A stretch of DNA of 18,976 nt, from the NCBI GenBank assembly GCA_014534295.1, contig JACVRU010000015.1:1-18976 (forward strand), in the 5' to 3' direction. Made by a program: the position numbers and the translations under genes. The first letter of the stretch is position 1. Each line of letters starts with the position of its first letter. The DNA is from Thermoleophilia bacterium (lineage in GTDB: Bacteria > Actinomycetota > Thermoleophilia > Gaiellales > Gaiellaceae). Under the pieces are notes generated by a model. The model had not been told where the DNA came from. It worked only from the letters and a program-made list of their open reading frames with translations, and searched no databases. Positions 12,721-18,976 of the stretch are shown piece after piece.

Positions 12721-14252
12721 TCTCCCGGGCGCGCCTCCGCCGCGCCGTCCGCCGCGAGACGATCGGCGTCGACGTCGGGGCCGCGCTGAACCTCGTCGGC
12801 GCGCTCGTCAAGTACCTCAGCCTCGCCTTCCTCTTCCCCGCCGCGATCGCTCTCGGCTACGGGGAATCTCCGTGGCCGTTCGTCGCCGCGGGTGCGATCA
12901 CGGCCGCCTCGGGCCTCGCCCTCGAGCTCGCGACGCGCGGCAAGGAGACGGTCCGCGCCCGCGAGGGCTTCCTCGTCGTCGCGCTCACCTGGGCCTGCGC
13001 AGCCGGCTTCGGCGCTCTCCCGTACCTGCTCGCCGGGGAGAGCCAGCTCGCGAACCCCGCGAACGCGTTCTTCGAGTCGATGTCGGGCTTCACCACGACG
13101 GGCTCGAGCGTCCTGACCGACATCGAGGCGCTGCCGCGTGGCGTCCTGATGTGGCGCCAGTTCACGCAGTGGCTCGGGGGCATGGGCATCATCGTCCTCG
13201 CACTCGCCGTGCTGCCCCGGCTGCGCGTCGGCGGCCGCCAGCTGTTCGAGTCCGAGGTCCCGGGACCCGAGGTCGGGCAGCTGGCTGCGTCCATCCGCGA
13301 GACCGCCCGGCGCCTGTGGATCGTCTACATCGCGCTCACCGGGACGCTCGCGGCCCTGCTCTTCGGCTACGCCGTAGCCGGCGTCGACGACCGGATGAGC
13401 CTCTACGACGCGGTCGCGCACGCGTTCACGACGATGCCGACGGGCGGCTTCTCCCCCCAGGCGGAGTCGCTGGGGGCCTTCGGGGGCGCGACGCAGTGGA
13501 CGGTGATCGTGTTCATGCTCGTCGCGGGGACGAACTTCGCCCTGCTCTACGCGCTGTTCGCTCGCGGCCGAGGCCGCGCGCTGCTGCGCGACGAGGAGCT
13601 CCGGGTCTACCTGGGCCTCGTGGTGCTCGTCTCGTCCGTGATCGTCGCCGAGCTGGTCGCAGAAGGGATCCTGGAGGGCGAAGCGGCCGCGCGCCACGGC
13701 CTCTTCCAGGCCGTCTCGATCCTCACCACCACTGGGTACGCGAGCGTCGACTTCAACGAGTGGACGGCGCTCGCCGCCGTCGCGATCGTCGGCCTCATGT
13801 TCCTCGGCGGCTCGGCGGGATCGACGGCGGGATCGATCAAGGTCGTCCGGCACCTGCTGATCGGGAAGAGCCTGCGCCGCGAGCTCGACCTCGCGGTCCA
13901 CCCGGAGGTCGTCGCGCCGCTCCGGTTCAGCGCAAGGCCCGTCGACGAGAAGACCCTGCGGGCGGTGGTCGCCTTCGTCCTGCTCTACGTCGGCCTCTTC
14001 GCGGCTGGTGCGCTCGCGCTCACGATCGACGCCGCGATCGAGAACCGGGCCGTGTCGCCGTTCGAGGCGATCGCCGCGGCCGCGACGACGCTCGGGAACG
14101 TCGGCCCCGCCTTCGGGTTCGCCGGCCCCTTCGGGAGCTTCGAGCCGTTCAGCAACTTCTCGAAGGCCGTCATGATCGTCCTCATGTGGCTCGGCCGGCT
14201 CGAGATCGTGCCCGTGCTCGTGCTGTTCACGCGGCGCTACTGGCGCACGTGA
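12717..14252 (+). CDS. trkH: Trk potassium channel subunit TrkH, copy 1
   Basis: A 511-residue membrane protein of the TrkH/KtrB superfamily with four pore repeats. The selectivity-filter glycines are in GFTTTGSS (124-131), MPTGGFS (240-246), LTTTGYAS (336-343) and TLGNVGPA (458-465). The intramembrane-loop block GGSAGSTAGSIKVVR (364-378), which helps gate the channel, is intact. GALPYLLAGE and MWRQFTQWLGGMG are further family landmarks. It imports K+ (perhaps also Na+) under TrkA control. The TTG start at 12717 overlaps the trkA stop as TTGA and gives an N-terminus (MISRARLRRAVRRETIGVD) that aligns with copy 2. The frame is open upstream to 12036, inside trkA, but that part is shadow coding. 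The second pore loop has TGG, unlike the IGG of copy 2. Confidence 0.94.
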   Translation: MISRARLRRAVRRETIGVDVGAALNLVGALVKYLSLAFLFPAAIALGYGESPWPFVAAGAITAASGLALELATRGKETVRAREGFLVVALTWACAAGFGALPYLLAGESQLANPANAFFESMSGFTTTGSSVLTDIEALPRGVLMWRQFTQWLGGMGIIVLALAVLPRLRVGGRQLFESEVPGPEVGQLAASIRETARRLWIVYIALTGTLAALLFGYAVAGVDDRMSLYDAVAHAFTTMPTGGFSPQAESLGAFGGATQWTVIVFMLVAGTNFALLYALFARGRGRALLRDEELRVYLGLVVLVSSVIVAELVAEGILEGEAAARHGLFQAVSILTTTGYASVDFNEWTALAAVAIVGLMFLGGSAGSTAGSIKVVRHLLIGKSLRRELDLAVHPEVVAPLRFSARPVDEKTLRAVVAFVLLYVGLFAAGALALTIDAAIENRAVSPFEAIAAAATTLGNVGPAFGFAGPFGSFEPFSNFSKAVMIVLMWLGRLEIVPVLVLFTRRYWRT

Positions 14253-15790
14253 GGCTGACCCGAGCCCGCCTGCGGAGGGCTTTTCGGCGGGAGACGTTCG
14301 GTGTGGACGTCGCCGCGGCGCTCGACCTCGTCGGGCGGGTGCTGACGGTGCTCGGCCTCGCCTACGTCGTGCCGGCCGCCGTCGCCCTCGGCCACGACGA
14401 GTCCCCGTGGCCGTTCGTCACGGCCGGCCTCGCGACCTCCGGCTTCGGCATCCTCGTGGAGCGCCTCTCGGGCGAGCAGATGCGGATCCGCCCGAGGGAG
14501 GGCTTCCTCGTCGTCGCGCTGATCTGGCTGCTCGTGCCGGTCTTCGGCGCGCTCCCCTACGTGCTCTCCGGCGAGGCGCAGCTGGCGAGCCCGGTCGACG
14601 CGTACTTCGAGTCGGTCTCCGGCTTCACGGCCACCGGGGCGACGATCCTGACCGACATCGAGGCGCTGCCGCGCGGGCTCCTGATGTGGCGCCAGTTCAC
14701 GCAGTGGCTCGGGGGCATGGGGATCGTCATCCTCGCGATCGCGATCCTGCCGCGCCTGCGCGTCGGCGGCCGGCAGCTGCTGATGTCCGAGCTCCCCGGC
14801 CCGACGGAGGTGGAGCGGCTGAGCCTGACGATCCGCGAGACGGCGCGGCGGCTGTGGCTGCTCTACCTCGGCCTGACGGTCGCCCTCGCCGGCCTGCTGA
14901 CGCTCTACGGGGCCGTCGGGCTCGACGACGCGGTCGGCGTCTACGAGGCGGTGGGGCACGCGTTCACGTCCGTCGCGATCGGCGGCTTCTCCACGGAGGC
15001 CGAATCGGCGGCGGCATTCGCCCCGCTGACGCAGTGGACGATGGCCTTCTTCATCGCCGTAGCCGGCATCAATTTCCTCCGCCTCTACCGGCTGCTCGTG
15101 GTCAGGCAGCCGCGGGCGTTCGCCCGGGACGAGGAGCTCCGCCTCTACGTGCTGCTGCTCGCCGGCGGCTCGCTCGTGCTCTTCCTCGAGATCCTCGGCG
15201 ACGGCCGGTTCGCCGGAGAGGAGGCGATCCGGCATGCCGTCTTCCAGGCCATCTCGATCATGACGACGGCCGGGTTCGCGAGCGCCGACTACGTGCAGTG
15301 GGGGCCGCTCGCGGCGGTGACGCTCGTCGGCCTGATGTTCTTCGGAGCCTCCGCCGGCTCCACCAGCGGCTCGATCAAGGTCGTCCGCCACCTGCTCATC
15401 AGCCGCCTGCTCCGCCGAGAGCTCGACCAGACCGTGCACCCGGAGATCGTCATGCCGGTGCGCCTGAACCGGCTGCCCGTGGACGAGAAGGTGATCCGGG
15501 CCGTGCTGGCGTTCGTCCTCTTGTACGTCGGCCTCTTCGCCGCGGGCGCGCTCGCGCTCGTAGTCGAGTCGTTCCGCGTCGCGACCGAGGTGACCCCGTT
15601 CGAGGCGATCTCGGCGGCTGCCGCGACGCTCGGCAACGTCGGTCCCGCCTTCGGGTTCGCCGGGCCGTTCGGCTCCTACGAGCCGTTCAGTCCCCTCTCG
15701 AAGGTGGTCATGATCCTGCTCATGTGGCTGGGCCGCGTCGAGATCCTCCCGGTGGTGGTGCTGTTCACGCGCTCGTACTGGCGGGCGTGA
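14249..15790 (+). CDS. trkH: Trk potassium channel subunit TrkH, copy 2 (tandem paralogue)
   Basis: A 513-residue paralogue of the preceding gene, collinear along its whole length. It shares blocks such as LTDIEALPRG, MWRQFTQWLGGMG, LPRLRVGGRQL, GSIKVVRHLLI and LGNVGPAFGFAGPFGS. The filter segments are GFTATGAT (125-132), VAIGGFST (242-249), MTTAGFAS (338-345) and TLGNVGPA (460-467). All filter glycines remain, but flanking residues differ from copy 1: T127 of copy 1 becomes Ala128, TGG becomes IGG, TTGY becomes TAGF. The IGG form resembles E. coli TrkH. This points to an old tandem duplication with functional divergence, rather than a recent copy. TrkH works as a dimer, so homo- or heterodimers are possible. 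The GTG start at 14249 overlaps the copy 1 stop as GTGA; the frame open to 12872 is shadow coding. Confidence 0.94.
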   Translation: MRLTRARLRRAFRRETFGVDVAAALDLVGRVLTVLGLAYVVPAAVALGHDESPWPFVTAGLATSGFGILVERLSGEQMRIRPREGFLVVALIWLLVPVFGALPYVLSGEAQLASPVDAYFESVSGFTATGATILTDIEALPRGLLMWRQFTQWLGGMGIVILAIAILPRLRVGGRQLLMSELPGPTEVERLSLTIRETARRLWLLYLGLTVALAGLLTLYGAVGLDDAVGVYEAVGHAFTSVAIGGFSTEAESAAAFAPLTQWTMAFFIAVAGINFLRLYRLLVVRQPRAFARDEELRLYVLLLAGGSLVLFLEILGDGRFAGEEAIRHAVFQAISIMTTAGFASADYVQWGPLAAVTLVGLMFFGASAGSTSGSIKVVRHLLISRLLRRELDQTVHPEIVMPVRLNRLPVDEKVIRAVLAFVLLYVGLFAAGALALVVESFRVATEVTPFEAISAAAATLGNVGPAFGFAGPFGSYEPFSPLSKVVMILLMWLGRVEILPVVVLFTRSYWRA

Positions 15791-15794
15791 CGCC

Positions 15795-16961
15795 GTGACG
15801 CTCGGCCAGCTCGCCGTTACCGTCGCCCTTCTGGGCGGGCTCGGGCTCGTCGCGAGCCGCTTCGGGCTCTCCGCGATCCCGGCCTACCTGCTCGCCGGGC
15901 TGCTGCTCGGCCCGAACGCGCCGGAGGCGCTGTCGCTGATCCAGCCGTCCGAGGTGACGGAGTTCGTGGCGGAGCTCGGCGTCGTCTTCCTGCTCTTCTT
16001 CCTCGGGCTCGAGTTCACCTTCGACCGGCTCGTCCGCTCGGGGCGGCGCACGGTGCTCGGCGGCTCCATCGACCTGCTCGCGAATGCGGGGCTCGGGCTG
16101 ATCGTCGGCGTCGCGGCGTTCGGGCTCTCGTTCGGTGCGCTCGTCCTCGCCGCCGCGGTCTACATCTCGTCGAGCGCGGTCGCGATCAAGGGCCTGATCG
16201 ACTTTCGGCGGCTCGCGGACGAGGAGACCGACCTCGTGCTCGGGATCCTCCTGTTCGAGGACCTGGCGATCGCACTCGTGCTCGGCTTCGCCGCCACCGG
16301 CGGGGGCAGCGGGGCCGAGACGGTCGGGATCGCCGCGAAGGCGGTCGCGTTCATCGCGCTCTCGCTCGCCGCCTCCCGCATGCTCGCCCGCCCGATCGAC
16401 CGACTCCTGACGCGGATGCCGCGCGAGTTCTTCCTCCTGTTCGTGTTCGCGCTCGTCGTCGGAATGAGCGCGACCGCCCACGAGCTCGGCCTCTCCGAGG
16501 CGATCGGCGCCCTGATGGCCGGCGTGGTCCTCTCCGACACGGGCGCGCGCGAGGAGATCGAGGAACGGTTCTTCAGCATGCGCGACCTCTTCGCCGCGCT
16601 CTTCTTCTTCGTCTTCGGCCTGACCATCGACCTCGGGGCGGTCGACAGCATCGGTTGGATCGTCGCCCTCGCCGTGGCGCTGACGCTCGTCGGCAAGCTC
16701 GGCGGCGGCTACGCGGCGGGGCGCGTCGGCGGCTACACGCGCAGGCAGAGCATCAACGTCGGCGCGGCCCTCGTCGCGCACGGCGAGTTCACGATCGTGC
16801 TCGCACAGCTCGCTCGCGGCAACCCGAAGCTGTCCGGAGACGTGAAGGCCGACTTGACGGCGTTCGCCGGCCTCTACGTCCTCGCGACGGCGACGCTCGG
16901 CGTCGTCCTGATGAAGGAGTCGCGGCGCATCGGCCGGTTACTGTTCCCGGTGACGACATGA
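15795..16961 (+). CDS. CPA2 cation:proton antiporter, membrane subunit (KefB/KhtU-like)
   Basis: A 388-residue protein with about twelve to thirteen membrane helices and no C-terminal RCK domain. CPA2 features include GLSAIPAYLLAGLLLGP (24-40), LGVVFLLFFLGLEF (61-74), SSSAVAIKGL (125-134) and the ion-site segment LLFEDLAIALVLG (152-164), with an acidic pair at Glu155-Asp156. A later block, ALVAHGEFTIVLAQLA, is also typical. It exchanges K+ or Na+ for H+ across the membrane. The missing RCK domain is supplied by the next gene, as in the KhtTU type. The GTG start at 15795 lies four bases after the trkH2 stop; no other start keeps the family N-terminus. The stop overlaps the regulatory gene as ATGA. 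Ion preference is not readable; K+ is favoured by context. Confidence 0.92.
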   Translation: MTLGQLAVTVALLGGLGLVASRFGLSAIPAYLLAGLLLGPNAPEALSLIQPSEVTEFVAELGVVFLLFFLGLEFTFDRLVRSGRRTVLGGSIDLLANAGLGLIVGVAAFGLSFGALVLAAAVYISSSAVAIKGLIDFRRLADEETDLVLGILLFEDLAIALVLGFAATGGGSGAETVGIAAKAVAFIALSLAASRMLARPIDRLLTRMPREFFLLFVFALVVGMSATAHELGLSEAIGALMAGVVLSDTGAREEIEERFFSMRDLFAALFFFVFGLTIDLGAVDSIGWIVALAVALTLVGKLGGGYAAGRVGGYTRRQSINVGAALVAHGEFTIVLAQLARGNPKLSGDVKADLTAFAGLYVLATATLGVVLMKESRRIGRLLFPVTT

Positions 16962-17464
16962 CGACCGAGCTGCGAGAGACCCGCCTCCCCGGCGTCGGCG
17001 TGAAGTACACGCTCATGTGCCGCGGCCGCGGCCAGCGGCTGGCCGTGATCCTCCACAACGACGGCACGCGCGAGATCTACGTCTTCGGCCGGGCGACCGA
17101 CGAGGAGCCGGCGGCGGTCGTCGAGCTCGACGACGACGAGGCGCGCCAGCTCGGCGCCGTGCTCGGGGGCGCCTACGAGCGGCCGAAGATCGTCGAGGAG
17201 CTCGAGATGGCGCTCGGCGAGCTGGCGATCGAGTGGATCCCGGTACCGCAGGAGAGCCCCGCGATCGGCAAGACGCTCGCGGAGGCCGCCTTCCGGCAGC
17301 GCACCGGGATCACGATCATCGCCATCCTGCGCGAGCCGGAGCCCGTCGCGGGAGCGCAGCCCGAGGACGTCATCGAGGAGGGCGACACGCTCGTGACCGT
17401 CGGCAAGCTGGGGCAGTACCCGGCCTTCCGCAAGCTGCTGGCCCAAGGCCCCTTCGACGGCTAG
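16958..17464 (+). CDS. khtT: Cation:proton antiporter regulatory subunit, KhtT-like (TrkA-C domain)
   Basis: A 168-residue soluble protein. The N-terminal part (about 1-75) has LPGVGVKYTLMCRGRGQRL and IYVFGRATDEEPAAVVEL, matching the KhtT N-terminal domain, followed by LDDDEARQLGAVLGGAYE (95 residues in all before the C-terminal part). The C-terminal RCK_C domain (about 85-160) has IPVPQESPAIGKTLAEAAF, TIIAILRE and EEGDTLVTVGKLGQ. In Bacillus KhtT this domain binds c-di-AMP and controls the KhtU antiporter. The same partnership with the upstream CPA2 gene is inferred from the ATGA overlap and domain match; c-di-AMP binding itself is not shown by the sequence. It is the last gene of the run, and its stop lies 11 nt from the convergent hppA stop. 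Confidence 0.9.
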   Translation: MTTELRETRLPGVGVKYTLMCRGRGQRLAVILHNDGTREIYVFGRATDEEPAAVVELDDDEARQLGAVLGGAYERPKIVEELEMALGELAIEWIPVPQESPAIGKTLAEAAFRQRTGITIIAILREPEPVAGAQPEDVIEEGDTLVTVGKLGQYPAFRKLLAQGPFDG

Positions 17465-17469
17465 CGCGA

Positions 17470-17487
17470 AAGCTCTCAGCCGAGCTT
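17470..17487. terminator. Inverted repeat at the khtT/hppA convergent junction
   Basis: AAGCTC-tcagcc-GAGCTT forms a perfect six-pair stem with a six-base loop. It sits between the convergent stops and covers the end of hppA, whose stop codon is in the loop. A short two-way terminator is possible, but no T-tract follows in either direction. Confidence 0.35.
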
Positions 17488-18976
17488 GTCGGCGGCGAGG
17501 ATCGGGATGATCAGGATCGCGACGATGTTGGCGATCTTGATCATCGGGTTGATCGCCGGGCCGGCCGTGTCCTTGTAGGGATCGCCGACCGTGTCGCCGG
17601 TGACGGCGGCCGCGTGGGCCTCGGAGCCCTTGCCGCCGAAGGCGCCGTCCTCGATCAGCTTCTTCGCGTTGTCCCAGGCACCGCCGCCCGAGGTCATCGC
17701 GATCGCGAGGAAGATGCCGGTGACGATCGTCCCGATCAGGAGCCCGCCGAGCATCTCGGCGCTGATCAGCCCCACGATGATCGGGAAGGCGATAGGGATC
17801 AGCGCCGGCGCCAGCATCGACCGGATCGCCGAGCCGGTGACGATGTCGATCGCCGGGCCGTACTCGGGGCGTCCCGTCCCCTCGAGGATCCCGGGGATCT
17901 CCCGGAACTGCCGCCGCACCTCGGTCACCACCTGGCCGCCGACGCGGCCGACGGCCTGCATCGCCAGGGACGCGAACAGGAACGGCATCAGCCCGCCCAC
18001 GAACAGCCCGGCGATCACCCACGGGCTGTCGAGGGCGAAGTCCACCGGGCGGCCGAACTCCTGCTCGAGGCCGCGGGAGTACTCGGCGAAGAGGACGATC
18101 GCCGCCAGGCCCGCGGAGCCGATCGCGTAGCCCTTGGTGACGGCCTTGGTCGTGTTGCCGACGGCGTCGAGCGGGTCGGTGATGCCGCGGACCGACTCGT
18201 CGAGGTTCGCCATCTCCGCGATCCCGCCCGCGTTGTCCGTGACGGGGCCGTACGCGTCCAGCGCGACGATCAGGCCGGTCATCGACAGCTGAGCCATCAC
18301 CGCGACGGCGACGCCGAAGATGTCGTCGGTGATCTTGTAGGCGGCGAGGATCCCGATCGCGATCACGATGACCGGCAGGGCTGTCGCCTGCATCCCGACC
18401 GCGAGTCCCTCGATGATGTTCGTCGCGTGGCCGGTCTGGGAGGAACTCGAGATCGACTTCACCGGCCCCCAGCGCGTGCCCGTGTAGTACTCGGTGATCG
18501 CGACCAGGAGGAACGTGACCGCGAGGCCGACGAGCGCCGCGCCGTAGAGCTCTCCGAAGCTGAACCGGCCGGCGTCGAAGGCCATCGTGATGGGGATGAA
18601 TCCGATCGCCGAGAGCACGGTGGCGACGAGGACCGCCTTGTAGAGCGCATTCATGATCGACCCGCCGCGACCGATGCGAGCGAAGAAGACGCCGATCACG
18701 GAGGCGACGATCGAGACCGCCCCGAGCGCGAGCGGGTACAGGGCGAGGTTCCCCGCGGGGAAGGCGAGCCCGAGCAGCATCGCCGCGACCGCGGTCACCG
18801 CGTAGGTCTCGAACAGGTCGGCGGCCATGCCCGCACAATCGCCGACGTTGTCGCCGACGTTGTCGGCGATCACGGCCGGGTTGCGCGGGTCGTCCTCGGG
18901 GATCCCGGCCTCGATCTTTCCGACGAGGTCGGCGCCGACGTCGGCGGCCTTCGTGTAGATGCCGCCGCCGAGCCGG
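17476..18976 (-). CDS. hppA: Membrane-bound proton-translocating pyrophosphatase HppA (K+-independent type), partial
   Basis: The C-terminal 500 residues of a membrane pyrophosphatase are present; the N-terminus runs off the window. The visible part opens with RLGGGIYTKAADVGADLVGK, then DNVGDNVGDCAGMAADLFE, both central to Mg-pyrophosphate binding. Later blocks are GPVTDNAGGIAEM, GNTTKAVTKGYAIGSAG, GGAWDNAKKLIE and HAAAVTGDTVGDPYKDTAGPA. The enzyme splits pyrophosphate and pumps ions outward. In GNTTKA the Lys occupies the position that is Ala in K+-dependent members, and the surrounding string resembles the Rhodospirillum-type H+-PPase; this indicates a K+-independent, H+-pumping form (established for the family, inferred here). 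Full-length proteins are about 660-800 residues. It ends tail-to-tail with khtT, so it is not in that operon. Confidence 0.97.
   Translation of the reverse strand, partial: RLGGGIYTKAADVGADLVGKIEAGIPEDDPRNPAVIADNVGDNVGDCAGMAADLFETYAVTAVAAMLLGLAFPAGNLALYPLALGAVSIVASVIGVFFARIGRGGSIMNALYKAVLVATVLSAIGFIPITMAFDAGRFSFGELYGAALVGLAVTFLLVAITEYYTGTRWGPVKSISSSSQTGHATNIIEGLAVGMQATALPVIVIAIGILAAYKITDDIFGVAVAVMAQLSMTGLIVALDAYGPVTDNAGGIAEMANLDESVRGITDPLDAVGNTTKAVTKGYAIGSAGLAAIVLFAEYSRGLEQEFGRPVDFALDSPWVIAGLFVGGLMPFLFASLAMQAVGRVGGQVVTEVRRQFREIPGILEGTGRPEYGPAIDIVTGSAIRSMLAPALIPIAFPIIVGLISAEMLGGLLIGTIVTGIFLAIAMTSGGGAWDNAKKLIEDGAFGGKGSEAHAAAVTGDTVGDPYKDTAGPAINPMIKIANIVAILIIPILAADKLG

Noticed and set aside
12872..15790. 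Very long plus-strand open frame of over 970 codons spanning both trkH genes
   Set aside because: Its first half reads as Arg/Pro/Gly-rich nonsense antiphase to trkH1; only the part from GTG 14249 has family motifs. Long shadow frames are expected at this GC content.
15765..16781. Long minus-strand frame (338 codons) opposite the CPA2 antiporter gene
   Set aside because: Composition is dominated by Asp/Glu/Arg repeats typical of antisense shadows in GC-rich DNA, and the plus strand holds a well-conserved antiporter.
1..18976. CRISPR arrays, insertion sequences, tRNA/rRNA genes or integration sites
   Set aside because: No direct-repeat arrays, transposase or integrase motifs, or recognisable tRNA/rRNA sequences were seen; gene content and composition are uniform.

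Overview
The window is a gene-dense, very GC-rich stretch of bacterial chromosome with almost no non-coding space. Most neighbouring genes overlap by 4 nt (ATGA/GTGA/TTGA), GTG and TTG starts are common, and several starts carry a TAnnnT box only 6-8 nt upstream, as in leaderless transcripts. These traits, the gene families and a K+-independent H+-pyrophosphatase suggest a high-GC actinomycetote, possibly Thermoleophilia (Gaiellales/Solirubrobacterales-like). The phylum is a fair inference; the class is a guess. No mobile element, CRISPR array, tRNA or rRNA was found.

Layout. (1) 1-2212, minus strand: the N-terminal part of a flippase-like (LPG-synthase TM family) membrane protein, and an ABC-F ATPase. 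(2) 2298-7286, minus strand: a six-gene operon behind a clear cobalamin riboswitch. In transcription order it holds a secreted DUF4430 protein, a DUF4430 lipoprotein, EcfT, a fused double EcfA ATPase, an ECF S component and a secreted alpha/alpha-barrel (prenyltransferase/squalene-cyclase-repeat) protein. DUF4430 and the alpha/alpha barrel are the two domain types that make up animal intrinsic factor and transcobalamin. The operon therefore looks like a B12-regulated ECF importer with a split, bacterial, intrinsic-factor-like capture system. (3) 7314-10270, plus strand: VanZ-like protein, degenerate HAD protein, small coiled-coil protein, membrane class III adenylate cyclase and a SAM methyltransferase. 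(4) 10267-11352, minus strand: an exported PQQ-type sugar dehydrogenase. (5) 11392-17464, plus strand: TrkA, two tandem TrkH paralogues, a CPA2 cation/proton antiporter and its KhtT-like regulatory subunit, so K+ uptake and K+/H+ efflux share one apparent transcript. (6) 17476-end, minus strand: the C-terminal ~500 residues of the membrane pyrophosphatase HppA.

How it fits together. The B12 operon is probably switched off by cobalamin through its leader RNA. Its exposed proteins (one lipid-anchored, two apparently soluble) would bind a corrinoid outside the membrane and pass it to the S component, with EcfA/EcfT driving import. The Trk/CPA2/KhtT block and HppA form a K+ and proton homeostasis neighbourhood: HppA pumps protons using pyrophosphate, Trk imports K+, and CPA2-KhtT exchanges cations for protons. 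The most novel point is the split transcobalamin-like module; the two divergent TrkH copies and the shared symmetric promoter at 7298-7307 come next.
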